Below are positions 34,740 to 47,341 of a stretch of 64,000 nt of DNA, piece after piece. How positions within the stretch are numbered: position 1 is the stretch's first letter; every line of letters starts with the position of its first letter. A model generated the notes under the pieces. The model was not told the DNA's origin and ran no database searches. It saw nothing but the letters and a program-made list of their open reading frames with translations. The DNA comes from Rhizoctonia solani (Eukaryota > Basidiomycota > Agaricomycetes > Cantharellales > Ceratobasidiaceae). A program made the position numbers and the translations under genes. The stretch lies in the NCBI RefSeq assembly GCF_016906535.1, contig NC_057375.1:1364001-1428000 (forward strand). The letters are read 5' to 3'.

Positions 34740-35106
34740 TTGAGTGTTGGGTATTCTGTCATTCTTCAAGCAGGTCCCTTCGCGTTAGTCTTTCGCCACC
34801 CTTGTTATAACTACGACCTTTTTTGATCTCCCATTACCCTGAATTTGATATCACATTTTTGTACGCTCTATATTGCCATTAAATCAAATGTTAAACCATT
34901 CATGCGATTGAACTATGAGAATGTATCCAGATGCATGTGAAATTCGTTTTTCGATCGGAGTGGATGATCGGTAGTGAAATCGACGTCATGTTCGGAAACG
35001 GGCGTGTTCGTACTTCCTCACCACCACCGTCTGATCGGTATAAGTGCCACTCGTCATATTCAGCTATTATATAGACTATGCCCACTGTCGCTAGAGTACT
35101 TTAGAC
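34740..35106. other. Intergenic, promoter region of copy D
   Basis: No coding signal recognised in these 367 bp. Confidence 0.45.
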
Positions 35107-37146
35107 ATGGAAAAATCTCGCCCAGGGCCTATGGGAACGAGTTGTTTAACTTGCAAACGGAGGTAGGCAAATAGCTGCTGGCCACTCACTGAACTGAGCT
35201 AAGTCCAATGCCGGACTCACAGGCACAAGAAATGCGACCAGCGCCAACCAACATGCAAGAGATGTGAAGTTGGAGAGTTCGAGTGTTTGGGATATAGCCA
35301 TATTGCTTTGACTCGAGGGCGTGTACGTGCCACCAAACCACGGTCGCTCCTTCCCAAGCCAATTAGGAATGGAGACCCCTTTATGTTATCAGAGCTCCGA
35401 CAGGTTAAAGAGGCTACCAATAGCTCCTCTTCTCAGGAGGACCACTCCGAAGTATGTATGGGCTTGGATATCCACGAGCAGTGCTTACATCTGACCTATC
35501 GCAGGGCACCATTTCGCCCCCCTCAGTCTCTGGATCATCTAGCCCTCTCAGCAGTGTCTGGAAAGGCGATGAGATAAACGCGTCCAGCGGAGCTGGCTTA
35601 TTTCATCACGTTGATTCCCCTCTCTGTTCTCCCGATAGCTCTCCTCGGATTTCCCTCTCAGACTCAGCCATCAGCATTGGGCATGTGTCAGTGCCGATTC
35701 CCAAAGAAGCTGTCAAATTATACGCTCGGCTACTTAGTCCCCTCTCAGGCTCATTGGAAGCCTCTTTCGACAACCAACCGTTTGCTGACTACCTTATTGC
35801 GCGCAGTAAGTGCGACCATAGTCTAACTTTTTACGGAGACACCAGTTGACTGATTACGTATGATTGATATTAGTGGAAAGGTTGACAAACTATTGGTATT
35901 TCAAGCCTACAGAGTACCAGAAACAGCAGCTGCGAGATAACGTTCATCGGCGCCTCAATAATACAAAATTTTCCCGTTGGATAATGCTCGCGGGCACTGG
36001 TGCGATTGAGTCGTTTCTCGCAGGCGACACGCCACAAATGCATCGTCAAGCCTCCTTGATGGAGCGCATAGCAGGCGCTCTGAAGGCTGAACTGACAGTT
36101 GACTTGGGCCCGCGTGAAACCCGTAACCGATGGAGTGACTGGATACAAGTATGTGTTTGTGTTTATTGTTCCTTTAATAGCGCGAACTCATGAAAAATAA
36201 CTAGGTCTCGCTCATGAAGACCACCTTGATTCCTGGTTTTAATACGTATGAAGTTCTTCGAAATCTCGCACCCGTATTCTTGCAGGTGGCTTACTCTAAC
36301 CCGGCACTCTGGCCAAGTGGCTCGGACCTTACACGTGTCCCATTGTGTAACATACTTGGCTCGGATGCCAACGAACTCTCATACTTTGCGATGATCGATT
36401 GCAGCTATGCTATGGCTTCAGGACTTCCTCAGTTAATTGAATACGATACGAATATCTATCAACAATCGAATCCCCTAGCTCCACATCAATGGTTGCATAG
36501 CTCCCCTACCGAGCTCCAACTCATACTTGCCGATCAACTCGTGTCGCGACAAATCGCCCAACGCACGGAGCTGGAGGGATATCGAGTATCAGTTATTGTC
36601 ATGGCAATCGCGTCATCCTGAACATACCTTTACGGAATCGTGGATGACGGTCGCATGGTATGCCGTTCAAGAGAGCTGGCGGCTTGCGCTCTTGGTCTAT
36701 CTTTACCTTGTAAGCTCGTATCAAATCTTGTTTGTTCAATTCTGATCTGTTCATGGGTTAGGCCGTATGTGAGGCCTCATCGGATAGTCCGCGAATAAGG
36801 CCACTCATTAAGCAAATACTTCAAGTGGTCGGGACTGTAAGGAAACAGGGGCCAACTGATACCACTGCCTCGTTTTTCATCCAGTACCTTATGGTGGGTA
36901 CATCAGATACGCTGAGAACCTCGTTAACAAGGTCGAGAACAGGTTGGAATATGTGCACATACCGAATCACGTCGCAAGCTAGTAAGGGACAAATTGGCTT
37001 CATCCAAAGAGACCAAACTCTGGGTCATTCGAGCACCTAATTTTGTCTACGTGCTGGATCATTTGTGGCACGGGGCAGCAGCTGGGGGTCGCCCGATCAA
37101 GTGGAGTGACTATATGCATTCACGAAGTATGGTACTTCCTGTTTAA
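35107..37146 (+). CDS. Zn2Cys6 regulator copy D
   Basis: Starts MEKSRPGPMGTSCLTCKR, and exon 2 begins HKKCDQRQPTCKRCEVGEFEC, so the zinc cluster is complete. The linker is very Ser-rich (SSSSQEDHSE, then ISPPSVSGSSSPLSS). Later landmarks are FADYLIARS, NYWYFKPTEYQKQQL, RWIMLAGTGAIESFLAGD and PVFLQVAYSNPALW. The frame breaks near 36532-36534: LILAD is followed out of frame by INSCRDKSPNARSW, consistent with loss of two bases from an AT repeat. After it the reading is clean: SWMTVAWYAVQESW, AVCEASSDSPRIRP, VGICAHTE, and a stop at 37144-37146. The N-terminal half and the zinc cluster are unaffected, so a truncated protein could still be made if the break is real. Only 291 bp separate its stop from the ATG of copy E. 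Confidence 0.83.
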
Positions 37147-37437
37147 TGTGACTTGGTAACCGGTATTCGAATCATAGTAATTTGTATTTATATGTACTAT
37201 TAAACATGCTTTTTAGTAGTAATTATACCCAGCATGTATCAGTATAGTGACGAAATAAATGGCAGGAGTTGTGACTCATGTGAAATTAATTACGCACAGC
37301 CGCTTGTGTCAAATGATCCGCGGCTGTCTTATGTAAATGATGCGAAATACGGAACTCACCACCAAGTACACTCTTAACCGTCTCAGCCACATTTGTTTCC
37401 TAATCTGCATACTTATTGTCGTTATTAGATCATAGCC

Positions 37438-39406
37438 ATGCAGAGATCCGCCCAGGTCCCATAGGAACAAGTTGTCTCACTTGCAAACGCAGGTAGAGTA
37501 ATATATGTTTACCTGGGCATATTTTCGAAAGCTTGATGATTTCTCGGACTAACAGACATAAGAAATGCGATCAGCGTCAACCTATGTGCCAGAGATGCGA
37601 AAAAGGAGGGTTTCAATGCTTGGGATATGATCACATTATCCCAATCGTCGCACGCGTAACTCTACCGATGTGGGCTCGACCAATTAGAAGTGCATCCCAG
37701 TCATCGTTGGTAGCAAAAGAACTCAGAGCACCTCTTCGCCCTAATGAAAACACCGTAGGTCACATGGTCACTTGAATCGAGAAAGAAAACTGACTCGTTT
37801 TAGGACACGGAATCAATATCAACCCGATCTCGCGAAACCTCCTCTTCTCCGGATTCTGCTTGCTGCCAGACTCCCGAAATATACAGCCCTGACCAACTCA
37901 GTATATTTGACCCTACTTTCTCGCCTACCCAGGGCACTGATGTTGATCCACTTCAACATAGTTCCTCAGCGATCCAGGCCATGGACTCCTTTCAAAGAAT
38001 AGCTAGCCTCTGCACCCAAATACCCAAACCTATGCCTGGTTCTCTAACCCCAGAAGATCAATGGTTCATTGAACAAATCGTAGTTCAAAGTGAGCAAAAT
38101 ATGGGTTGGGGATATTATCTGACTCTGTTTATGTATAGCGCAAAGGGTGATGAACTATTGGTATTTCAAGCTGCCAAGTGACAACAAGCAAGAACTTCAG
38201 TTATATGTTTATGATCGTTTAAACAGTACAAGGTTCAGTCGTTGGATCTTTCTCGCGGTCATGGGAACTCTCGAATCATTCCTTACGGGTGATATGTCAC
38301 GTATTCCGCTCCACAAATCGATGATAGAGCATATTGAAGGGTCCTTGGGAGCTGAAATGACACTCGAGCTAGCCCCGCGCGAACTGCGCAACCTGTGGAC
38401 TGATTGGATCCGTGTCCGTTTTTCTATTTTGATTCACACCTGCGTACTGATTTATCACCAGGTCTCAGTCATGGGGGGCTTATTCTCACCAATTTGAACA
38501 CATACCAAACTCTTCGAAAGATTGCTCCTATATTCCTCAAGGTGGTATACTCCAACCCGGCACTTTGGCCGGCTGAACCCGACCTCACGCGTATTCCGTT
38601 GTCGGGTCTACTAACTTCTGCATCCCAAGAGCTTACATATTTTGCATTAGTCGACTGTATTTATGCCATGGTCTCCGGACTTCCTCAACAAGTCGAGTAT
38701 GACACGAGGATTTATTCAAGTCTTTCATTCTCATCTTCCGACAATCTGGCGCACGGTGTTCCCCCGGAACTTCTACTTGTGCTTGCCGACATCAACTCGT
38801 GTCGCGACAAGTCCCCCCATGCCCGCCGTTGGGAGCACATAGAGCACCAACTGTTGACTTGGCAGTCCCGCCATGGTGAATATGCATTTGCAGAGTCCTG
38901 GATGACTGTCGCGTGGTATGCAGTCCAAGAGAGCTGGCGTCTTGCCCTTCTCATTTATCTTTACTTAGTGAGTTTGTATCCTAGTACTTTCAGGTGCATG
39001 AACTTAGTGGGCGATAGGCCGTGTGCGGTGCTTCGTCAGATGAGGCGCGGATACAGTCGCGAGCAAAGCAGATACTGCAAGTGGCTGGGACGGTGAAGAA
39101 ACGAGGGACATCCGATGCGGATATCTCGTTTTCCAATCAATACCTAATGGTAAGCATTTCGTAATTACGTGGACCGCAGATATGCTGAGAAACAGAGAAT
39201 AGGTCGGAATATGTGCACGAAACGAATCGGATCGTGAGAAAATAAGAAAAAAACTAGTATCAATCAGCGAGACCAAGCTCTGGATGATGCAGATATTCAG
39301 TTACGTCCCTATCCTTGACGACTTGTGGAATGGGGCAGCATTTGGCGGGCGTCCCGTCAAATGGAGCGATTATATCCGCTCGAAGGAAATGGTACTTCCT
39401 TTATAA
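37438..39406 (+). CDS. Zn2Cys6 regulator copy E
   Basis: The ATG at 37438 (MQR) is out of frame with the zinc cluster: one base more between 37444 and 37450 would give the family start RPGPIGTSCLTCKR. Exon 2 is intact (HKKCDQRQPMCQRCEKGGFQC). The linker is Ser/Thr-rich (ESISTRSRETSSSPDS). Then QWFIEQIVVQ, NYWYFKLPSDNKQ and LAVMGTLESFLTGD follow. A second break lies at a run of six G (38473-38478) just after the exon start VSVM. Downstream it reads LNTYQTLRKIAPIFLKVVYS, DINSCRDKSPHARRW, SWMTVAWYAVQESW, AVCGASSDEARIQSRAKQI, VGICARNE, with a stop at 39406. It is the closest relative of copy J in the window. Confidence 0.8.
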
Positions 39407-39952
39407 TATAGACTTGTCTGATTCACGGTCATATAGCTAACTTTGCGCACAAATTCCGATATATTTATTCTAACATTGCCCATGTACATTATTAGTGTGA
39501 CAATACATTATTGTAAGGTGAACATTCTTAGCAAATCTCGTTCTGCAAAATCGTGCCTGGGCCACCGTATTTGCCATGGCAAGGTATTTGAGAATTCTTA
39601 TTTTTATTGAGCGTTACTGCATGTTCATTAGGGTACATGAGGCTGTGTGTGTATACCTCGCCGGACCTTGGATCTCACCTCATTCTTCATCTCCCCCGCA
39701 TACACAAATGCACTTTCTCGTGATACCATGACGATGATTTTGCACCTCAAAAAGCGACAGTATTGTCCACATAGCTTTATTCTAGGGAACACACACGGTT
39801 GGTCATAATTAAGCTAGAGTCACCCAGGCCCCGAGGTCATCACCATAGTGCAAATTGCATTGAAGAAGGTTCGTGTTAATAGTTTTATCTCCACTCATAG
39901 ACGGAAGTTCATCATCGAGCACATGAATAAAAGGCAATTTAAAACTGACATC
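39407..39952. other. Convergent intergenic region
   Basis: 546 bp between the 3' ends of copies E (+) and F (-). No coding signal recognised; it should hold the terminators of both. Confidence 0.45.
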
Positions 39953-42010
39953 TTATAATTCAATGGGAAGCATCGTTTCCCGTGAAAGCACATAATCAAT
40001 CCAGTAAATGGGGCGGTCATCCGCTGTTCCCCCGTACCACAGGTGCTCTAAAACTGGTATAAAGTCAGGTGCCCGTAGAATCCAAATCTTATTATTATTG
40101 CATGTCGACAGCTTTTCCCGCACTATCTTGCGATGATCTTCACTGCGTGCACATATTCCAATCTAAATTAAAAACCTTAGCTCTTTGAAATGCTCCAGGT
40201 TTATTGCTACCACTCACCATCAGGTACTGAACAAATAGGGACAACCTTGCGTTGGAAGAATCCTGTTTCTTGATTGTCCCAACAACTTGAAGTAACTGGT
40301 GGACATATGATTGTATGCGCGGGTCATGGGAAGGGGTGCCGCATACAGCCTAGGATGTGTCAGACAAGCAACCCTGCAAATACACTATATGACCTACCAT
40401 GTACAGATAGATCAATAGTGCAAGTCGCCAGCTCTCTTGTACTGCGTACCAGGCCATCTTCATCCATGGTTTGGTAAACTCATACTCTGCTGGCTGGGAT
40501 TGCCATGTCAATAGTCGACGTTCTATATCTTTCCAATCATGCGCGGCATGTGACATATCCCGGCAAGCATTGATATCGGCGAGAACCAGTTGAAAATCGG
40601 ATGGAGAGGTGAGCGACCACTGGTGAGAAGAAGAAGCATTTGGCTGTGTAGACGGGACGATTGGTCGTGGATAGGCTGTAGTGTCATACTCGATTGCTGA
40701 GGGAGTCCAGTAGCCATTGCATAAGTGCAATCCAAGATGGCGAAATATGAAAACTCGTAGGCATCAGAGTTTAGTATGTTCGACAGGGGGACATACGCGG
40801 GGTCGCAGTCCTTTGACCAAAATTTCGGCTCAGAGAACACTGATTGCAGGAATATGGGTGTCATGTTTCGTAGCACTTGATAGGTATTTGAGGTATGGGC
40901 AATCATACTCTTCATCATTGCAACCTATATATTTCAATAAGCAAATGACTCAGTGGGGCGAAGAGATTCATAGACGTACATAGATCCATTCATTGCGCCG
41001 CTCTTGTGTCTTGCGTGGGGTAAGGTCGCATGACAATTCACGCCTCAAGCAGCCTTCAACGCGCCCAAGCCAAGTACTATGAACCGAGTGTTGTGACGCA
41101 TCACCAGCGACGGAAGCTTCCATGATGCTCATACTAATGAGGGAGACCCAGCGAGTAATGGGTGAAGTTTGCAAGCGCAGAACCATGTCTGTCCGAGTAC
41201 GTTTTCTTGGAAAGTTGATAGGTCTGAAATACCACTCATCCATATATCTGTCAGCTATAGGTTGAATTACATGTCAGTCGAACCCGGTCGGTTTCCTAAT
41301 ACAAAAAATAAGCCCGAGCTCACATCGTTCCAAAACATAATCCACAAACCACGGATAACTCAAGAATGGGCTTGTTGAATCTATGGGAGAGTAGGGTAGC
41401 TGGCCCTGAAGGTTGATTATTTTGCGAATTATCGATAACGGATTGATGGATGGGTCGGAAGTCGAGCGTGAGATCAACAGGCGAAGGTAATCCTCAATAT
41501 GGTTTCCTCGCTTGTTCACGAGGGCAGAACTATTAGTATTTCCTGGTGGTCCTTTATATTCTCTTTCATTATTCATTTCTGGGGAAGCAAAAGATTCAGG
41601 AGATGAAGAGCTCGTCGTGCCCTGGTATGTGTCAAATCTCTTCCTCTATACTAGAAGGTGGAGCCATACCTCGGACCGCTCTCCAGCAAACAAGGAGTTC
41701 TCAGAGGTTTCTCTATTCGACCGACCCTTTGAGGATGTGGGCTGAGAAAAGTCTTCGCCCTGGAATCCCTCGGATGGACGTGAGCTATCCAATCGGGCAT
41801 TGCGCGCCGCTCCCCTCTTGTTGTGTTCATATCCCTCACATTTAAACCGGCCTACTTCACATCTTTTGCAAACGGGTTGGCGTAGGTCACACTTCTTGTG
41901 TCTATGATAAATTATCAGTCTCACAAGCATCAGTGGGGTAAACTATCTAACCTTCGCTTGCAGGTTAAGCAGCTTGACCCTATGGGCCCGGGCCGGGATC
42001 TATATGCCAT
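39953..42010 (-). CDS. Zn2Cys6 regulator copy F
   Basis: The ATG at 42010 gives MAYRSRPGPIGSSCLTCKR; intron 41902-41951; then HKKCDLRQPVCKRCEVGRFKC, a complete zinc cluster. The linker contains SSSSPESFASPE. It continues HIEDYLRLLISRS, WFVDYVLER, EWYFRPINFPRKRTR, RWVSLISMSIMEASVAGD and TPIFLQSVFSEPKFW. The frame breaks at 40694-40695: ATGLPQQ is followed by IEYDTTAYPRP only after adding one base in a short A-run. The rest is clean: DINACRDMSHAAHDW, PWMKMAWYAVQESW, AVCGTPSHDPRIQSYV, IGICARSEDHRKIV, LEHLWYGG, with a stop at 39953-39955. It is transcribed away from copy G across a 566-bp shared upstream region. Confidence 0.83.
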
Positions 42011-42576
42011 TTGTGACGCAATAGAGACAACAAGGGAAATGGATGCAGAATATCCGGTTCGACGGCAGGAATACCAGACAAGCTACGTTGGTCGTGGCAC
42101 AAGATGCAACGAAGATTAGGCGCCCATAGTCTATGTTATTCGGCATTGCGAATGGCGTACGCGTTGTGGCTGCCTTCCCGGCAAACGCTGAATCTCCAAT
42201 CCGACTCCGTTTATGATATGGATCGGAGTTATTTGATATTATGGTAAAGTATATCATGGCATGATTTATAAAAAAAACATTGTGACATTATGCAACTTGA
42301 CGAAATAAGTAAGAACATGATTATTTGTCTATCAGCTCTGATGCCGGTCGGTTCTGTGGAATAGAAAAAGTTTTCAGCTTTCTTCCTCGGATTGGGGTGG
42401 TTGCTTCGCCTCACAAAGTAAGATGGATTAACATTGAGTTGATTTTGACTGTCTTTGAGAGCACTGGGCGCCTAAACCAAGGTTACTGGGACAACCACGA
42501 CCGGTTTAGTTGTATAGTCCAGATAGTCTATCTTTCCCTATTATTTCAAGTTATACTATTTCCATACTCGTATTAA
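42011..42576. other. Divergent promoter region of copies F and G
   Basis: 566 bp between divergent starts. The sequence is AT-rich; I found no motif I can name. Confidence 0.4.
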
Positions 42577-44613
42577 ATGTCTCAGAAAAACTAGCTGTCT
42601 TACTTGCAGACGAGGGTAGTTGTTTTGTTCCTGTCGATGTCATAAATGGTAACACTGAATTGTTGTACGAATTGAACAGGCATATGAAATGTGACATGCG
42701 CCAACCAATATGTTCGAGATGTGAGAAAAGGGGAACCGAATGTCTCGGTTATGGCCATAACCAACGTGGTGTGGCGCGTTCGGCACTTCCGAAAGCGACC
42801 AAACCGAGGCCAATCTTACCAAAGGGGCAGGAGGCGGATAGGAGAATTCTAACGCAGCCTAAAGAGGTCTCTTTGATTTCTAAATCCAGTGGCGAGGAGT
42901 CTCTCTCCGATCATTTTTCGCTAAACCTGCAACTGTGCCTCGGTGTACGTGCTTCACTCAGTTCAGAGCCTCCTTAAACCAATAATGTAGCATAGGAGAC
43001 GAGCGAATTTGGTTCATCCTCAATCGAAACACCCCAACTGTCTGGATTGATTTTGTTGGATACAGGAGCGGAGGACCGACGAGAAGGTTATGACATAAGT
43101 CAGCAGGTAATTCATAGTTACCCACAGCGTTCCAGCTCGTATTCCTATCAATGCATTACCGAACCATCTGCCTCGATAAACCCGTTTCTCATTGTGTCGC
43201 AACTGTTACCCTCATCCCCATCTGATCCTATAGCGGCCTACTTGGGTGCCCGCAATTTGAGCACTATGCATTATCCCTTTGTAAGTTCATCTTTCTTAAG
43301 ATGCCACCGAGCTCTATTTTATCCTAGTTTGACAGTCGAACGAACAATCGGTCACGCATACTTCAAGCCAATGAAAGATCACTTGGCACAATTACGCGGC
43401 GCAATGGTCTCGCGCCTTCGGGCTTCTCCCTCCAGTCGTTGGATCATACTCATATCGATAAAGATATATGAGGATATTATTGAGGGCGATCGATCACAAA
43501 CCGATATACATGTCCATTGGATTGAACGAACCGCGGCCTCCATATACCGCAGATTCGGCCAAAACCTCACTCCCCAGGAAACCAAGTATCTGCGTGCAGA
43601 CTGGCTGGAGGTATGCCTTTTTCACGAGTTCTTCCCGAATGTTGGTGATGAAACTCGAATAATTAGATATCGATTATAAGCTCCATATTCGGCCGTGGTC
43701 CAAACGCATATGTAGCTCTTCGGAATGCTACACCGACATTTCTGCAAGGCGTTTATTCTCTTCCTGGCATCTGGTCAGGTGGCTCCGATCCTACTCTAAT
43801 CCCATTGTTGGAGGTTATCAAATCTGAGGATTATTCACTTTCTACTTATACATTGGTCGACTGCATGTGCGCATTGTCGTTCGGACTTCCGCAACAGATT
43901 GAATATGATACGACAGCTAGAGTCCTACCAGATGACTTTCTTCCTCATGAATGGGCAACCGGTATCCCAACAGAGTTCCACCTCCTACTTGCAGACATTA
44001 ATGCTTGCCGAGACAAGAGCCCTAGAGCCCGTGACTGGAGAGAAATCGAGCATATCCTGGTTCACTGGGAATCGCGGATGATACGAAACGATGAGTACTG
44101 GGAGTCATGGATGTCAGTCGCATGGCTAGCAATCCAGGAGTTGGCGACTTACACTCCTGGCATATCTCTACTTGGTGAGTCCTAGTTAAGAGGGGTACGA
44201 AATACAATTGACGAGTGAAATGCAAGGCTGTATGCGGGCTGCCTTCAGATGATGTGCAGATACAACAGTGTTCAACGCAGATACTACAGGTTGTTGGTAC
44301 CGTGAAGAAACGAGAACCGTCAGATTTGGCAGTTTCGTTTTTCGTCCAGTACTTGATAGTAAGTTGTTAGACTTGCATTGCCTATTGCGATATCGATACT
44401 CAAGAGCTCAATATGTTCTAGGTTGGTATATGTGCGCGTAGGGAAAATCATCGTAGGATTACACGAAGCAAGCTTTCAGATCCGACAACAGGAGGCCTCG
44501 ATTTCGTCCCAGTACTAGATCATTTGTGGCACGGTGCTGGATTGGGTGGCCACGCTATCACCTGGAGTGATTATCTTCATTCGCGGGAGACTCTGATCCC
44601 TGTTCCGATGTGA
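42577..44613 (+). CDS. Zn2Cys6 regulator copy G
   Basis: The zinc cluster is present (TSCLTCRRG, then HMKCDMRQPICSRCEKRGTEC), but the nearest ATG (42577, MSQ) is out of frame with it and the usual RPGP segment before TSC is missing, so the 5' end is damaged or unusual. The middle reads PSASINPFLIVSQLLPSSPSDP, AYFKPMKDHLAQL, RWIILISIKIYEDIIEGD and TPTFLQGVYSLPGIW. The frame breaks near 44139-44141 (AIQE then W-R-L-T-L-L), consistent with loss of an AG dinucleotide. The end is AVCGLPSDDVQIQQCSTQI, VGICARRENHRRITR, LDHLWHGAGLGG, with a stop at 44613. The segment before DFVPVLD is about six residues shorter than in its relatives. Copies G, L, K and A form a subgroup (WLAVQ or WLAIQ in place of WYAVQ). 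Confidence 0.78.
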
Positions 44614-44902
44614 TTGAATTTGTGTGATTGAGTTTCTGTGTGTTTGAAATGCTGGAATCCGCTAGTTGTCTTATCAAGAGCATTTCACAAAAAGCACTCT
44701 TGGGCAGGACTATTCATCAGGATGCCTGTGGAAACATGCATATGCTTCCATTAGAATGGACGGATAATGGGTAAATTATGGCTGATAGTTATGATCCGAG
44801 GAGAGGTGGTTTACTTTGTTGAATGGGATCTGGATGGGAGCTTGGTCAGAACTCCAGAAAGGAACATGGCCCGTAAGGGCGATGGCCTTCTCAGAAATGT
44901 GA
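44614..44902. other. Convergent intergenic region
   Basis: 289 bp between the 3' ends of copies G (+) and H (-). Nothing recognised. Confidence 0.4.
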
Positions 44903-46944
44903 TCATATTAAAATAGGAAGGGCTACTTCACGCGAATGCACATAGTCGGCCCATTTGACTGGGCGGCCCCCAGCTGCTGCCCCGTGCCACAAATGATCTA
45001 GGACTGGGACAAAATCCGATGCTCGTATAAGCCAGAACTTGGTTCCCCTAGGAACCGATAGTGTGTCGCGTACAATCTTCCGTTGCGCCTCCCTCGATGC
45101 ACAAATTCCAACCTACCCCAATCATTTAGTGCACCTGAATAGTCTGACGAATTTCAGCTTTTGCTCACCATCAGGTATTGAACAAAGAACAAAAGGTTTG
45201 CGTCTGATGAACCCCGTTTTTTGATTGTTCCGACTACTTGAAGTAGTTGTTTGATGCAAGATTGCACTCTTGTATCATCCGAGCTGACCTGGCATACAGA
45301 CTGGCACGAAGTGTATCAGATAGAGTAACGTAGTAGAGTTTTGTTATTGTAATTTACCATATATAGATAAGCCAACAGCGCAAGTCGCCAGCTCTCTTCT
45401 ACAGCATACCATGCAACCGTCATCCATGAATTTGTGAATACGTATTGACCTGGTCGGGACTGCCATGTCAAAAGATGCCGTTCAATGTCTCTCCAACTGC
45501 GAGCGTTAGGTGACTTGTCACGACAAGCATTGATGTCAGCAAGGACTAGCTGAAATTCCATAGGACAGATATGTGACCACTGATGTGAAGAGTTGCAAGT
45601 GGATAGAGAGTGGATTGTGGTATCATACTCGACATGTTGAGGAAGGCCAAAGGCCATTGCAGAAGTGCAATCAAGAAGTGCAAAGTGCGCAAGTTCATGG
45701 GTGTTTGAGGCCAATATAGGCGACAACGGAACAGATGCGATACTAGAGGTGCTTATCCAGAGGGTTGGATCGGAGAACACCATCTCTAGAAATACAGGTG
45801 TAACACCCCGAAGTATTAGGTATATGTCTGAACTATGGGTGGTGATTGTCTTCAAAAGCGATATCTATATGTTTGTGGTGATGGGTGGTATTGACGGGAT
45901 GAATGAGACAACAACATACATGAATCCAGTCAGTATTCCTATACTGAATTTCAGATTGGTTATCATCTGAGCCCGACACATGTCTTAGTGAACCTTCAAT
46001 GTGTCCGATCCAGTAATTGTGTAATTGATTCTGTGATGTATCTCCTGTTCTGAACGATTCAAGGATACCCATACCAACTAGGATAGTCCAGCAAGTTAGT
46101 TTGGAGCTTTCCAGACGTTGAATGATATCTTTCCGAAAACGCTTTCTTTGGTAGTTCACTGGTTTAAAGTACCAGTGATCGTTAGCTCTATCCGCTATCA
46201 TTGGAGACAGAGGTCAACATGTGATTTGATGTAGATAATTTCAAGCTTACATTGCTCCAAGATATAGTCAATAAACCATCGACTATTAAAATGTCGTCAA
46301 GGGGTCCAAGGGCGAATATGGCAACTGAGCTGAAATTTAGCTATTTTACTAATTAATACCATTGGGCCATCCGTAACTTGGTGAGTTGAATGAGGGGCAA
46401 AAAGTCGGAGATAATCCTCGACTCGGCGTGTTTGCGAGCTTACGGTGGTGGACGTACGACCAATATTCAATCGTTCGGAAATAGAAGCTCTCCCATTGAG
46501 GTCTGGAGAAGAGGAAGGCTCAGAGAGAGAACTACGGGTTACCGTCCTGTATCTACAATACGTTAGATTTCCACCCCTTTGGTGAGTGATATCATACCTG
46601 GGACAGGTCCGCGAGTAGTGACGAAATTACAGAAAACTCTTTTTCTAGTTCAGGATTTGAGGGCAAGTACACAGGACAAGGAAATCCTGCGTTCTCCGAT
46701 GTCCTGAAGGGCTGCGAAACCGCTGGTTGGGCAGTACGTGCGATTCCTCTTTGGTTGTGCCTGTATCCTAAACACTCAACCTTGCCTACTTCGCATTTCT
46801 TGCAAATGGGTTGACGCTGATCACACTTCTTGTGTCTGTCATACATGGTCAACTTTGCATCACTCACCAGGAGTGAGAATCGAACCTTTGTTTGCAGGTC
46901 AAGCAGCTTGTCCCTACAGGCCCAGGGCGATATTTTTGTAACAT
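44903..46944 (-). CDS. Zn2Cys6 regulator copy H
   Basis: The ATG at 46944 gives MLQKYRPGPVGTSCLTCKQ, then HKKCDQRQPICKKCEVGKVEC: a full zinc cluster. The next exon (about 46260-46550) holds SSLSEPSSSPDLNGR and RRVEDYLRLFAPHS, but needs extra bases near 46326 and twice in 46284-46291 to read LPYSPLDPLTTF and the family's WFIDYILEQ. Then HWYFKPVNYQRKRFR and ILVGMGILESFRTGD follow. The stretch after GSLRH diverges from the usual ELTRELxPRE. From about 45855 it is clean: YLILRGVTPVFLEMVFSDP, FGLPQHVEYDTTIH, DINACRDKSPNARSW, SWMTVAWYAVEESW, SVCQVSSDDTRVQS, VGICASREAQRKIV, LDHLWHGAAAGG. The stop is at 44903-44905. Confidence 0.78.
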
Positions 46945-47341
46945 TCAAGTTTAAATATATACTTGTAGCAATAGTCACTGCTAGAAAGGAGAAAGGGAGT
47001 ATTTTAAACGAAGATTGCTAGGTGATCGGGCGGCGTGGTAATGAGAGCATCCAAGCGCCCGGCGCAAGACACACTCCAGACGAATTCACTTTGTAACGGT
47101 GCTCGTGAAATCATGATTAGGTATTAATCAAAGCTGAATGCTACGGAAGTTCTAGAGCCGTTGCTGATAAATTATCTCATGGTCTACAGGTTGGACGAGT
47201 TCATCATACACAGAAGCTTAATAAATCGAACCCCCAATTATGCCAATCTATTCCCAACAGACTTTATTGAATACCAATAAGCATATATCGGCGACAGATG
47301 TTGAAAAACATAGCCGTCTCGGAATGACAGTCAGTAATGCA
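46945..47341. other. Intergenic between copies H and I
   Basis: 397 bp separating two - strand genes; presumed promoter of copy H and terminator of copy I. No site recognised. Confidence 0.4.

Noticed and set aside
46855..46885. tRNA-like T-arm text (gttcgattctcac) in copy H
   Set aside because: It lies in intron 1 of a Zn2Cys6 gene, and no acceptor stem, anticodon arm or D arm can be paired around it.
47215..47245. Another ggttcga match on the - strand
   Set aside because: No cloverleaf can be folded from the flanks; chance match.
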